A DNA stretch of 64,000 nt from Limnephilus marmoratus (GCA_917880885.1 OU862906.1:60616665-60680664); one strand, 5' to 3'; positions 22,977-33,558 are shown, numbered from the stretch's first letter. Notes: generated by a model not told the origin, from the letters alone. A program made the numbers and translations.

Positions 22977-23110
22977 AAATTTACCGACAGTGATCCGAGA
23001 ACAGGCGAGCCCGTGAAAGAGAACGCGAGAAACTCATCACATTCACGCTTCTCGGGTGTTCTCGGGGCTTCTCGCCGTGAGTCTGGAGGGGCTATTAGAC
23101 GCGTTATTTC

Positions 23111-24210
23111 GTGGAAATTTTATTCGCCTTGGAGCCGTTCACGGGAGAGCAGCGCGCATTTTGTGTTGCATATTACATAAACAATTATTCCGTGACGATT
23201 TCGAGACGAATGTACCGTGCTCATTTCGGTTTACGAGACATTAATCAAGCACCAAGAGCAAAATCTATTCGGAAATGGATCGAAATGTTTGAGACAACCG
23301 GCTCAACAGTAAAAACAATTAATGAAGGCCGCCCAAAGTCAGCGAGGATACCAGAAGTGATTCAGCGTGTTAGTGAATCTGTGAGGGAAAATCAACAAGA
23401 AACTACTCGCAAGAGAAGCCAAGCCTTATCCATCAAGAGGACCACTTTACAAAGAATTTTACGCCACGATTTACATCTATTATAAAATTCAGCTGACGCA
23501 AGAGTTGAAGCCGAATGATACCAATCTTCGACTTAATTTTGCCAATGTGATGCTGGAACGTTTTGACAATTTTATCAACATAATGTTCAGCGATGAGGCC
23601 AATTTCCATATCAATGGTCATGTTAATAAACAAAATTGCCGATATTGGTCTGAGAATAGAAGAAGAAAAAGAAAACCCCCCGACAGAAGCATCAACGTCC
23701 CTTGCATAGCCCAAAGGTCTTTGGGTGGGCTGCAATATCAGCTAGGGGTATCATTGGCCAATATTTCTTTGAAAAAAGGAGAGTTGCTATGACAGTGAAA
23801 TCTAAGAATTATTGTCAGATGCTTCAGGAGTTCTTGGTCCCAGCTCTTCAAGATTTTCAAGGCCACAATTCCAGGAGCTGGTTTCAGCAGTACGGCGCCA
23901 CCTGTCACGCTGCTAAACTATCCATAGACCGTTTGAAGGAGATGTTCCCCGGAAAACTCATTTCACGAGGAGGAGACATTGAGTGGCCCCCACGGAGCCC
24001 AGATCTCAGGCCGTGTGAATATTTTTTGTGGGGATACTTAAAATCAAGAGTCCGTGAAGACAATCCCACAACAATAAATCAGTTAAAACAAAACATTGTA
24101 CGGGAAATTAACGCCATCCCACGGGCAACTTGTCAAGTGTTTTTTTAGAATTTTCGAATCCGCCTTAGACAATGTCAACAGGCTGATGGAGCTCACTTGG
24201 ACAATATAAT
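23111..24210 (+). pseudogene. Tc1/mariner transposase, frameshifted and lacking a catalytic Asp
   Basis: In order: helix-turn-helix region (EQRAFCVAYYINNYSVTISR, KSIRKWIEMFETTGSTVKTI, NEGRPKSARIPEV), KIQLTQELKPND, first catalytic motif FSDEANFHINGHVNKQN, WAAISARGIIGQYFFEKR, then WFQQYGATCHAAKLSIDRLK, SPDLRPCEYFLWGYLKSRVR and the C-terminus. The second motif is normally QDGAT; here Asp is Tyr. A stop after HLLL (about 23,483), a frameshift near 23,740 and a stop after QVFF (about 24,146) confirm a dead gene. The visible start codon is not ATG, so the true N-terminus is unclear. Confidence 0.85.
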
Positions 24211-24342
24211 TTTTAAAACTTAATGTCATTAAAATTTCCATTTATTGTTGTTTTTGAAAATATTAATAAAACATGTCTAAGTTCTACCATTATTTATTTA
24301 TTGTTAATTGAAACTAGGTATACACTTAAGGGCCACCCTGTA

Positions 24343-24979
24343 CATATAAAAAAACTTGTGGTTATCGTTACAGTGGTTATTGTTGGTTTTTTTTTAAAAA
24401 AGATCAATAGATTATTTATATTATCAGAATCGTTTGTTGTGGTTGATTCTGAGATAATATGACTTTAGCATATATTTTATGGCTATGGCATCTGACGGGA
24501 TTTTCAAATGATCAACTGTTTTCCGGGACAGCTGTGAAAAAAATTATTCTTACCACATCGCGTGATTTGGAGAAAATTGACTGGCATTGTAGAAACTGAC
24601 GTAAGATATTTAGTTCAGCGGAAATAAGCAAGGTTATTCCAACTCACAGACTTAATTTTAACGAGAATAGAACTGATTGAAATGGAATTTGTTAGAGCGA
24701 CCCTTTAGTACCGAAATTGAGTACAAGCGTGTCTATGGTATAAACCGTAAAGAAATAAAACAAAATACAAAATAAATTTATTACTCTCCCAATCTCCCTA
24801 AATCCTTTACCCCTTTTCTGCACTATTCCTTGAAAGGATTCCTTGAGGTGAACCTCAGAATATTCTACAATAATAATCGAAGTTAATTTTGTATATACAG
24901 AGTAGAAGGTACGTGGAAACTTTGCTGGTTCATGCAACCCTGTAACAATTAAATAATTTTAATAAAAAATGTACAATTA
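24343..24979. other. no gene recognised
   Basis: AT-rich sequence between two transposons; no supported feature. Confidence 0.45.
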
Positions 24980-25500
24980 CAGTAGAATCTGGATACAACG
25001 ACCCTCAATGGGGCCAACGATACTTTGTCGTACTAACCGGATGACGTATAAAACGGCCGGATAATTTAAGCTTGTTTTTAAATGAGACACGCCGAACTCC
25101 TTCGGGGGGTTACATTTGATTCACGGAACTCATTGTGTCGATATTTTAACCTAGTCACAAGTCACAACAGATGATAAACATAAACACTGTATGTGATTTA
25201 CACGTGCTAATAGGGATAGGCGTTAGCGCGCGGAGAGTAGCCGGGTGCGGGGAGTAGACAAGGCGCGGGGCGGCGAGGTAGTGGACGGCAAGGTATAGGT
25301 TTTGTAAACGAAACACTGCGCGTCGTTCTATCCGGACGAATTATATAGGTCGCTTTAAGCAGTTAGTCGCTTAAAACGGAGTCGTACTAAACCGATATGT
25401 TTTCCTAATACCTAACTTTGAAACCTAACTTGAGTTTCCATTGTCGTCACTAAAAACGGTAAGCCGTTATAAGCGAAGTCGTTATATCCGAATTCTACCG
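24980..25500. mobile_element. pogo/Tigger-like MITE
   Basis: The ends CAGTAGAATCTGGATACAAC and, inverted, CGGTAGAATTCGGATATAAC are bordered by TA on both sides. The CAGTNGAA...ATAACGA pattern is the pogo/Tigger terminus. The 521-bp interior has no ORF and includes an unusually GC-rich patch (25,230-25,290). Confidence 0.78.
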
Positions 25501-26440
25501 TATTTTTACCTAATGAACTAAAATAAAATAAAAATAATAATAAAATAAGTGTGCGAAATTTTTGTTTAAACGCCCATTTATTTATATATATGCTTCAGTA
25601 ACTTTAAAACGTTGCTCAATTGTTAATCTTTCCATGGTCGAAATTGCCAAAGACTGAAATTTTCAAATGTCAAAATGTCAAAATCAGATGTAAAAAACAT
25701 TTGACGTTTGCCTCATTAACGGTCCAAGCCATTGGAACACTACTTAATTACGAGTTCAGTATAAGTAGTTTAACACGGCTCCTTCTGGTGAGTCCGGAGT
25801 TAAAGAGAGGTCACGCAATTGACATGCGTAGTTAAAGAAGTCATTATTTTTAATTCCCTTCAAATGTCTTAGTTTTAGAGGACATCTCTTCTAGTATTTC
25901 AATGAAGAAAAAACCACTTCCATACGTGTACAGAATGCGGATGGAAATTAATCAAAGAAATGATTCAGAGAACTGGGAAACGTGACGAGAGTTCAAGATC
26001 AACCCGGAGTATAAAATAATACGACAATCGAGGTGACACTTGACACTTGACTCTTGAATTAAAAGAGGGAGATTAGGAAGTTTTTGGCTTTTCAGATCTG
26101 ACCACTAAATATTATAGTCAAAAATGTATCGAGAATCTAATTTGTTGTTGAATATTTTAGAGAAAACTTGATAAAGGTTACTTATAAGAATCTGATGTCT
26201 TTTATTTTTATTGTCTTGATAATGGCACTGTGATTGTGAATTCATTCAGATCAAAGATAATGAAAGACTTATGAAGGTGAATTCCCGAAAGGTTAGGTTC
26301 AATTTTATTCTCCCTGAAATCAACAAATGGAGAAGGAAATAAAACTGAAATAAAAACTAATATTAAACTCAAAACTTCTTCTGCAAATGGATTGCATTGC
26401 TAATTTAAATAGGCAGGTTTGATTTTAAGCATCTAAAATC
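25501..26440. other. no gene recognised
   Basis: AT-rich sequence; short frames only, none with recognisable motifs. Confidence 0.45.
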
Positions 26441-26546
26441 TAGAGTGGTAGATACTCTCAGTATCGCTTTGGTAAAAGATCACAATTGAGAAACTAAACG
26501 TTGGTTGAAATGGCTTCCTGGCAATGGCCAGGTACGTCCCAACCTA

Positions 26547-27256
26547 TAGGGTTTTCCAATAAGAGGTGTTATTTTGATATTCAAAGAAAAATGCCATTTT
26601 TTTTTATAAATAATCGGATGTTTATTTCATTATAAAGAGGAAGGTATGCCGTTAATAGTGGAAAATAACATCAGGCAAATGACCACCACGACCACGCTTA
26701 CAGGACCATATCCTTTTCATGAAATTTTCCAAAACCAAATCGCAAAGTGGCTGCCCTATGTCCTCGATAGCCTCACGAATTCCATCTTTGAGGTCTTGAA
26801 TCGACGCTGGGCTGTTGGCGTAGACCTTCTCTTTCACGTGGCCCCAAAGGAAGAAGTCGCAAGGTGTTAAATCACAAGATCTCGGTGGCCAATTGTGATC
26901 ACCTCTTTGAGAGATAACACGGGCCGGAAACTTTTCCCGTAAAAGATCAATGGTTTCGTTGCTTGTGTGGCACGTAGCGCCGTCTTGTTGAAAATAAACG
27001 TTGTCCAGATCAATACCATCCAATTCCGGCCATAAAAAATCATCGAAAACTCTCGATAGCGCAATCCATTCACCGTAACTGTTGCTCCAGCCTCAATTTA
27101 ATTTAATAATTTCAGTGCGTTGTTGAAGCGTATATCGTTCCATTTTTATTAATGGCGTAGTTTCTACTTGTCAAATGTCAAAAATGACAGCTTCAAAAGT
27201 GACATCTACCGAAATAGCGGGCTATTCAAAATAACACCTCTTATTGGAAAACCCTG
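26547..27256 (-). mobile_element. internally deleted Tc1/mariner element with perfect TIRs
   Basis: AGGGTTTTCCAATAAGAGG begins a roughly 30-bp left end that is repeated exactly inverted at the right end, with TA on both sides. At 710 bp it is about half a full mariner. A minus-strand transposase start (MERYTLQQRTEIIKLN) and the C-terminal half are present, the middle is gone. Confidence 0.88.
26652..27150 (-). pseudogene. mariner transposase with large internal deletion
   Basis: A 16-residue N-terminus (MERYTLQQRTEIIKLN, at about 27,143-27,096) runs straight into a stop and then the C-terminal catalytic half: FQQDGATCHTSNETIDLLRE, RVISQRGDHNWPPRSCDL, TPCDFFLWGHVKEKVYANSP and a full C-terminus. 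The DNA-binding domain and first catalytic Asp (FSDE) are lost. The second Asp (QDGAT) is intact. The usual RSPDLTPCDFF is RSCDLTPCDFF here. It differs clearly from the 20.8-kb mariner, so at least two mariner lineages are present. Confidence 0.85.
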
Positions 27257-27469
27257 TACTTCTTGCTCGTGTTCTTCTCTTCCCCACTTTATACCTCATT
27301 GGAAAAAGCATTGAATTCCACTGGTTCCGGATAGTCGTGAGCAGTTGGGACTCTTGGGCGGTATTCACATTTTAAAAATGTGAATAGAATAAAAATCGTA
27401 GAATTTAAAAAAAAAACTGCAGTGAATTAACGAATATGTAAGCTTCGTTGAGTTACATAATAATGTTCT

Positions 27470-27705
27470 TATAAGTCTTCTATTTGTGTAAAGAAGAGCA
27501 TCTATGGCGGGCGGGCGGATACCTGGCGGACGGCGTGGGTTTGATTTTTATACAAATCTACAGCTTTATTCCGAAATTGATGAAATTTTGCAAGCTTGAT
27601 CTTCTTAACAAGAGAAAAATCAATTCGAAAATGAAAAATCAATTCAATGAATTTGAAAACACTGTGTAAAGCCTGGGCAATGCCGGGGACTACAGCTAGT
27701 TTATC
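27470..27705 (+). mobile_element. Helitron-like 3' end
   Basis: It ends GGGCAATGCCGGGGACTACA then GCTAGT, resembling Helitron termini (hairpin followed by CTAG/T). The left part (GGCGGGCGGGCGG, GGCGTGGGTTTGATTTTTAT) resembles 35.95-36.00 and 45.48-45.54 kb. No ORF. Confidence 0.5.
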
Positions 27706-28019
27706 ATGTTACAGCAGCGTTCTGTAAAATATTCTCTTTCTTTGTGAAATTTTATAACTCAAAACGGCAAAAGATACTTTCAAATTTAGGCGCAGCATTG
27801 TAAACGCGGCTTTAGAATAGTATAAAATAACTAATAGAAATCGAAAGCTGTTGAACAAGCTAGTCGTGACTTCACTGTTGATATTGTAACCTATACACGT
27901 TTATTTGTTCATAGTTATCTACTACCGACTGAGGCAAGTCAAATTGAAGAAAAAAACACGTTTTTCACACAATTCCAAAAGGAAAATGAAAGTTACCTTA
28001 CTTGAACTTGAAACCGCTT
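27706..28019. other. no gene recognised
   Basis: AT-rich sequence between the Helitron-like end and the tandem repeat. Confidence 0.4.
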
Positions 28020-28459
28020 CTGTTAGATTTTAATTCTACATAAATAATGCTTCCTAAAGAAGGGACAATGCTAGAACGATGAGCTCTGCCATCCTGAAAT
28101 TTTGTATATTCCTTACTTTTCTTAAAAACACCATCCACGCAGCATCCCCAAAGATTATTTTCATGTCATGAGCTGCGAATTAAATGTTAGGTTACGGTCG
28201 GTCAAACAATTTTTACTTAGATTTTTAAGAATAAAGCGACGACTCTAAAACCATGAACTCTGGCATCCTGTATTAATTATTGTATGAAAATATTTTCTAA
28301 TAGCAACGTCAACTCCGTCATGTGCTGCTAATCAATCGGTAGGTTACGGTCGGTCAATTAATTTTTACTTAGATTTTCATGAATAAAGCTGAAAATCTCT
28401 AGAAAGTTGAGATCTGGCATACTGAAATTTGCAGAAAATTGATGATTATTTTATGGAAT

Positions 28460-28693
28460 TGTAGCAATTGAACGTGCTACGTAAACACAGCTAAAAGAAA
28501 ACTCTAGAATCATCGGTTGATAGTTTTTTATGTGCCATTAAAATTTTCACAATGTTATCAACATATGGAGTGTGACAGTGAAAAAATAATAATCAGTACA
28601 ATTTGTTTCAGCTTGCTGTTCAAAAGAATTGGAATTTGAATTGCTTGAATTTGAATTCTTAAGTAAGTACTTCTCACAGCGCAGGTAGCTACA
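28460..28693 (-). repeat. gypsy 3' LTR
   Basis: 234 bp, identical to the 5' LTR except for two substitutions (near 28,463 and 28,490). In element sense it starts TGTAGCTACCTGCGC and ends TTGCTACA. Confidence 0.95.
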
Positions 28694-28707
28694 GTACTCC
28701 CTCCCCA
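28694..28707 (-). other. gypsy polypurine tract
   Basis: TGGGGAGGGAGTAC in element sense lies directly before the 3' LTR, the expected primer for plus-strand DNA synthesis. Confidence 0.75.
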
Positions 28708-28744
28708 GACAACGCAGACATGGCTGCGGTGGAAAGAGGAATAG

Positions 28745-31700
28745 TCAGATACCGAGGTGATCGGGAAATCGAACCCGCCTTCCAGAACGAGTGGTTGTGT
28801 GTGTCCGATCCTTACTGCCATCGAACAACGGAAGGGTTGGTTGTGATGTGGCGGCTGGTGACTCTGATGCGGTTTGCGAGTGTGATGTGAAACTCTCAAG
28901 ATCTTGAGCAACGTATGCTGGTTTGAGGCGGTCGATGCTCACGGTGATTTCCTTCCCTTTTACCAGTATGGTATATGTTCGTTCGTGCCGACGAACGACT
29001 TTATGAGGGCCACTGTAGGGTTGTTGAAGCGGGCTCTTGACTGTGTCGTCCCTTAGAAAGACGTGAGAAGCTGTGGGAAGATTTTGGAAGACGAAACGAT
29101 GTCCATAACCATGGCGGGTACCTTCAACTGGTCTCAGCTCGTTGAAATGTTTCCGTAGTTCCTTGAGGAAGCTTCCGGTGTCGTCGTTAACATTAGGTCG
29201 TGCTGTACATAGAAATTCGCCGGGTAAGCGGAGCGGCTCGCCGTATACTAGCTCGGCTGAGGTTGTCGGGAGGTCATCTCTCCAAGCTGCTCTGATTCCC
29301 ATGAGTACGGTGGGAAGTGTTTCCGTCCAACGGTTATTCTGATGGCACTTGATCGCTGCTTTCAGTTGACGATGAAATCGTTCCACCATGCCATTTGCTG
29401 CTGGGTGGTATGCAGTTGTATGGATTAGCGTCGTGCCTGCCAGGAAATTCAACTGCCTGAACAGCCTCGACTCAAATTGTCTCCCTTGGTCCGTAGTAAT
29501 GCGGAGTGGAGTGCCGAATCTTGTTATCCAGCCCTTGTAGAAAGCACGCGCCACTGTTTCAGCCTCTTGGTCTGGGATCGGGAATGCCTCTGGCCATCTC
29601 GTGAATCTGTCTACGCACGTGAGACAGTATCGGCATCCTTCTGAAGAAGGCATGACGATTATGTCGATGTGGACGTGCTCGAATCTAGCGGAGGGTCTGG
29701 GAAAGGCTCCCAGGGGTGCTGACACGTGCCGTGTAATCTTGCTTCGTTGGCATTGAAGGCAATTGCGTGCGAGCTTAATAGTCTCAGCTTTAATGGCCGG
29801 CCAGACATAACGTTGAGTTATGAGCTTAACCGTGGCCTTAATTCCAGGGTGAGCCAGCTGATGGACCGCATTGAATGCCGCAGGTCTGAACTTCTTCGTG
29901 ACGAAGGGTCTGGCTATGGTAGTTGAGACGTCACAGTAGAGATGCGCGTCAGTACCCGGAATATTAATCTTTTTAAGTTGTAGGCTAAAACTTCCTTGCA
30001 AGTGTTGTTCCAGTTCAGGGTCGCACATCTGGTCAGCTGCCAGCGCTGCGTAGTCCAGAGGAGTATCTATCGTCTCGACCCTGGAGAGAGCATCCGCGAC
30101 GATGTTGTCTTTTCCGGAGACGTGTCGGATGTCAGTTGTGAACTGGCTGATATAGTCCAGATGGCGGAATTGCCTTGGTGAGCATTTGTCTGCTTTTTGT
30201 TGGAAGGCGAACGTGATAGGCTTATGGTCTGTAAATATGGTGAACTACCTGCCTTCCACCATGTGGCGAAAGTATTTCACAGCGAGATAGATGGCTAGTA
30301 GTTCTCTGTCGTATGCGCCATATTTCTTTTCAGCTGCCGAAAACTTCTTCGAAAAGAATGCTAGAGGCTCCCAGTGGCCTGCGACGAATTGGTGGAGTGC
30401 GGCACCGGCTGTAGTATCAGACGCGTCGCTGACGATAGAGAGTGGGGCGTCGCACTTCGGGTGAACGAGCAGGGTTGCCTGGGCCAGAGCTTCCTTGCAC
30501 TTGCTGAAAGCTTCTACTGTTTCGGCAGTCCAAGACACGAGTTGTTTGCCTTTTTGGTTCCCTTTTAGGAGGTCATTGAGTGGAGCTTGTGTCCTCGCGG
30601 CGTTGGGAATGAATCTTCTGTAAAAATTTATTGCTCCCAGGAAACGGCGGAGATCCTTGATGGAAGCTGGTTGGCTGTAGTTGTTGATGGCCTCCACTTT
30701 ATCTGGGAGGGGTGAAGTGCCAGCGTCGGACACCGAGTATCCTAGGAATTTGACCTTAGTCAGGCCGAAATGGCATTTGGCGGTGTTGATGACAACACCA
30801 TATTCCTGCAGGCGCTGGAATAATATCTTGAGGTGGGCTAGGTGCTCTTCCTCTGACGTTGAGGCAATAAGGATGTCGTCTATGTAGGCGTAACAGAAAT
30901 CTAAGCCTCTGGTAACCTCGTCCATGAAGCGTTGGAAGGTCTGGGCTGCGTTGCGGATGCCGAAAGACATCACCGGAAATTCGAAGAGTCCGAATGGCGT
31001 AGTGATTGCTGTTTTCGGAATGTCCTCGGGAGCCACAGGGATTTGATTATATGCCCGCACCAGATCAATCGTTGAGAAGATCTTGGTGCCGCTCAGTGCC
31101 TGTGCAAAATCTTGGATGTGGCGTACGGGGTATCTGTCCGGAATAGTTCTGGCGTTCAATCTTCTATAATCGCCACATGGTCTCCACTGGTCGTCCTTCT
31201 TGGGTACCATGTGCAAGGGAGATGCCCAAGAGCTCTCGGAAGGTCGAGCGATTCCGAGACGGACCATGGCCTCGAACTCCTTCTTGGCGCGTTTTAACTT
31301 GTCAGGAGCAAGGCGTCGTGGGCGTTCGACTGTTGGAGGTCCTGGCGTGGTGTTAATATGGTGCAGTGTTGCGTGACGAACTTCCCTCCTGGCGCCGTCA
31401 GGGCGAGTGATGTCAGGAAACTGTTGAAGAAGCTTATGATACGGGGACGTTCCTGTGACCGTCTTAATGGAAGCGATCTTGTTGTCGCTTCGTTTTCCCG
31501 TGATGGTCAAATTCGTCACTTGGTCCAGCAGCCGTTTATTTCGGACATCCACCAGTAGCTCGTACTTGGCGAGAAAGTCTGCCCCGATGATTGGCCTGGA
31601 GACGTCTGCAATGACGAAGCTCCAAGTAAAGTCGCGTCGCAATCCCAGATCCAGGTTGAGCATTAGGCTGCCATAAGTAGCGATTGTGCTGCCATTTGCT

Positions 31701-31999
31701 GCTGCCAGTTCATATGTCGCTTTAGTGGGGCGTCCCTGGACAAGTCGTCGTGGGAAAACGCAGAGATCTGCGCCGGTGTCTATAAGAAATTGGGTACGGG
31801 TTACCCTGTCGGTAACAAAAAGGCGACTGACTTGGTTGGGGCTGGTGCTGGTCGCCATCAGTTTGGGCCCCGCGCGTTTTCCTGCTGGAAGTTGCAGGGT
31901 TTGGTGCACTTGCTTGCCTTCGTCCCATACTTCCAGTGGTACCAGCATGTTCCCTCGGGCTGACGACCTCTGGACCGACTGCGGGAACGATTGCTCCAA
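28745..31999 (-). pseudogene. pol: gypsy pol (protease-RT-RNase H-integrase) with one in-frame TAG
   Basis: One continuous minus-strand frame broken only by TAG at 30,245-30,247. Before the stop (584 codons): protease [12 protein letters not shown] (DTGA about residue 74), reverse transcriptase with [12 protein letters not shown] (YIDD about 372), RNase H with SDASD (about 524) and YDREL (about 565). The stop falls just before the FTDHKP motif, so it cuts RNase H and removes integrase. After the stop: integrase zinc finger (H-x3-H, then CLQC), D, D and E residues in HIDIIV, TTDQGRQFES and NGMVERFHR with 35 residues between the last two, and a C-terminal tail. The reading start is not ATG; pol lies in the -1 frame of gag and overlaps it at 31,858-31,999, implying translation by -1 frameshifting. 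With integrase untranslated this copy could move only with help from a relative. Confidence 0.95.
30245..30247 (-). other. in-frame TAG disabling pol
   Basis: The codons upstream (VEGR) and downstream (FTIFTDHKP) remain in the same frame, so this is a point change and not a frameshift. It is the only visible lesion in gag-pol. Confidence 0.9.
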
Positions 32000-32745
32000 C
32001 GATGCGGGGTGGCGCTCCTCCTATGCTGGCCAGAGCGTAGTGTCGAAACTTCACGCCTCAAGGTAGCGAGCTCTTGTTGGAGAGGCTGCATCAACCGCGC
32101 CATCTGTGTAACCAATGAATCTTCGGACGATGGAACAGCCACTGAGTTAACTGCCGGTCTACCAGCATAGTCTGCTATGGCGTCGGCCAAGCTGGCCACC
32201 TTGTCAAGCGGAGTGTCTTGCTGCGTAGCCAGAACCACCTGCATACTTCTAGGAAGACGACCCATCCATAGGGTTCTCAAAACCTCATCGGGCACAGCGC
32301 TGCCGGCGAGGGTGCGCAGGTGTCTCAAGAATTGGGAGGGTTTACGGTCTCCGATCTCTTCATGTTCCAGAAGTCTCCTTGTCTTCTGCTCCTGCGTGGA
32401 GCTGAGGCGTCTGGTTAATTCGTATTTTAATAGTGCATATGCACCGACCTCAGGGGGCTTCACAATGATGTCCCGGACTTCTTGGACGTGGGCGGGATCC
32501 AAGGCTCCGAGAATGAAACCAAATTTTGTGGCATCCACGGTCACTCCTGCTGCCTCGAAGCTGCGCTCCACCATAGCGAACCATAATTCTGGGTCATTAG
32601 GGCAAAAAGGCGGAATGCGTACTGCCACTCGGTTGACCTCAGGCGGTGGATTCCTGATGTTGGGTTGCTGGTTACTTGTCGTTGGTTGCTTGTTGCTGGT
32701 TATTGGTTGCTGGCTGTCCTCAGATGTTCCGCTCACAAGAGACAT
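31858..32745 (-). CDS. gag: gypsy gag
   Basis: The first ATG in frame (MSLVSG, at 32,745) gives 295 codons; the frame stays open upstream to 32,823 without an ATG. The N-terminal capsid-like part ([20 protein letters not shown]) is followed by matrix/capsid helices ([33 protein letters not shown]), a basic RSRSRSRGR stretch and a C-terminal zinc finger [18 protein letters not shown]. Spacing C-x2-H-x9-C-x3-C is the unusual CHCC finger of CsRn1-type Gag, not the common CCHC. Gag packages the genomic RNA in virus-like particles. A G GGC CCA heptamer in the gag frame lies just before the stop and could be the slip site. No stop or frameshift is visible. Confidence 0.92.
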   Translation of the reverse strand: MSLVSGTSEDSQQPITSNKQPTTSNQQPNIRNPPPEVNRVAVRIPPFCPNDPELWFAMVERSFEAAGVTVDATKFGFILGALDPAHVQEVRDIIVKPPEVGAYALLKYELTRRLSSTQEQKTRRLLEHEEIGDRKPSQFLRHLRTLAGSAVPDEVLRTLWMGRLPRSMQVVLATQQDTPLDKVASLADAIADYAGRPAVNSVAVPSSEDSLVTQMARLMQPLQQELATLRREVSTLRSGQHRRSATPHRWSNRSRSRSRGRQPEGTCWYHWKYGTKASKCTKPCNFQQENARGPN

Positions 32746-32878
32746 GATGATGATTGGTGCGCGAAATTTATCACCGAAGAGTTTATTTCGTGCGCGACGT
32801 GCTCGCGGTAGACGTACTTGCACGCGTCGTGTTCACTGTCGGATTCACAAATGTAAACTTCGTGGTCACTAATGTGAA

Positions 32879-32892
32879 CGTCGGTATCACCA
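32879..32892 (-). other. gypsy primer-binding site
   Basis: TGGTGATACCGACG in element sense, one base inside the 5' LTR. It resembles the TGGTGACCCCGACG site, complementary to tRNA-Trp, used by CsRn1-type elements, with small differences. Confidence 0.7.
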
Positions 32893-32893
32893 A

Positions 32894-33127
32894 TGTGGCA
32901 ATTGAACGTGCTACGTAAACACAGTTAAAAGAAAACTCTAGAATCATCGGTTGATAGTTTTTTATGTGCCATTAAAATTTTCACAATGTTATCAACATAT
33001 GGAGTGTGACAGTGAAAAAATAATAATCAGTACAATTTGTTTCAGCTTGCTGTTCAAAAGAATTGGAATTTGAATTGCTTGAATTTGAATTCTTAAGTAA
33101 GTACTTCTCACAGCGCAGGTAGCTACA
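32894..33127 (-). repeat. gypsy 5' LTR
   Basis: 234 bp; see the 3' LTR for the pair. In element sense it runs from TGTAGCTACC to TTGCCACA. No clear TATA box was picked out. Confidence 0.95.
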
Positions 33128-33335
33128 GAATTGTTTTCATATTATTCATAAGCTGCCAATCAAACGTTTGGTTACGGTCGGTCAATCAATTTTTAAATAT
33201 TTTTTTTTATGAATAAAGCGACAACTCTGTGGAATGACGAGTTCTTTTTGTGCGAGAAATTATTTTCATATCATTCATGATTCAATGTGTAATATTAATA
33301 GCCTTTAAATTCACCTTTAGGCTTTGATTTGTAGT

Positions 33336-33410
33336 TATCTTCTATGTCCTTTTTTATATTATAATATAATATATTATTACATAATATAAAAAAGTACATT
33401 TATAGAAGAC
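33336..33410. repeat. AT-rich inverted repeat
   Basis: CTTCTATGTCCTTTTTTATA and a matching inverse ending in ACATTTATAGAAG flank a TATAATATA-rich centre. Arms are about 25 bp with a few mismatches. Confidence 0.6.
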
Positions 33411-33558
33411 AGCTGCAATAGAAGAAAAGCAATAACAATATATTATATTGTCACTGCTTTTTTTATTTAGATGTGCTTTCCTTTCACTGTCATCTCTGTT
33501 TCTAATTCGTGTTATTGTTATATTGTTAATAGACTATTTGTCGGTATATAAAATAAAT

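Larger units (their letters stand above)
20893..23086. mobile_element. TIR element (MITE-like), interrupted by an R1-type LINE
   Basis: CCAGACTCACGGCGAGAAG at 20,893 and its exact inverse at 23,068-23,086 are 19-bp perfect TIRs. The subterminal parts repeat CTCGGCGAGAAG and TTCTCGCCGAG motifs. Without the LINE insertion it is about 450 bp and non-coding. No clear target duplication was seen in the mariner host. Confidence 0.8.
20799..24340 (+). mobile_element. Tc1/mariner element interrupted by a nested TIR element
   Basis: The ends are CAGGGTGGACCTTAACTGTG and, inverted, CAGGGTGGCCCTTAAGTGTA, each bordered by TA. Without the 2,194-bp insertion at 20,893-23,086 the element is 1,348 bp, the normal mariner length. 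The transposase remnant lies at 23,111-24,210. Confidence 0.88.
26441..27385 (+). mobile_element. SINE-T copy interrupted by a mariner derivative
   Basis: The left part (GAGTGGTAGATACTCTCAGT, TGGCTTCCTGG, CCAGGTACGTCCC) and the right part after 27,258 (CTTCTTGCTCGTGTTC, then GAGCAGTTGGGACTCTTGGG) match the SINE-T body and 3' end. The tRNA-like head is missing. Confidence 0.65.
28460..33127 (-). mobile_element. full-length Ty3/gypsy retrotransposon, CsRn1-like clade
   Basis: 4,668 bp with two 234-bp LTRs (TGTAGCTACC...), a 4-bp target duplication (GAAT on the plus strand at 28,456-28,459 and 33,128-33,131), a primer-binding site, a polypurine tract, gag and pol. There is no env. The CHCC zinc-finger spacing in Gag, the TGGTGA-type primer site and the 4-bp duplication all fit the CsRn1/Kamikaze group. 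The LTRs differ at only 2 of 234 positions, so the insertion is recent. It interrupts the 154-bp tandem repeat. Confidence 0.95.

Noticed and set aside
32177..32872. 231-codon plus-strand frame and similar long plus-strand frames in 29-32 kb
   Set aside because: Antisense shadows of gypsy gag and pol.
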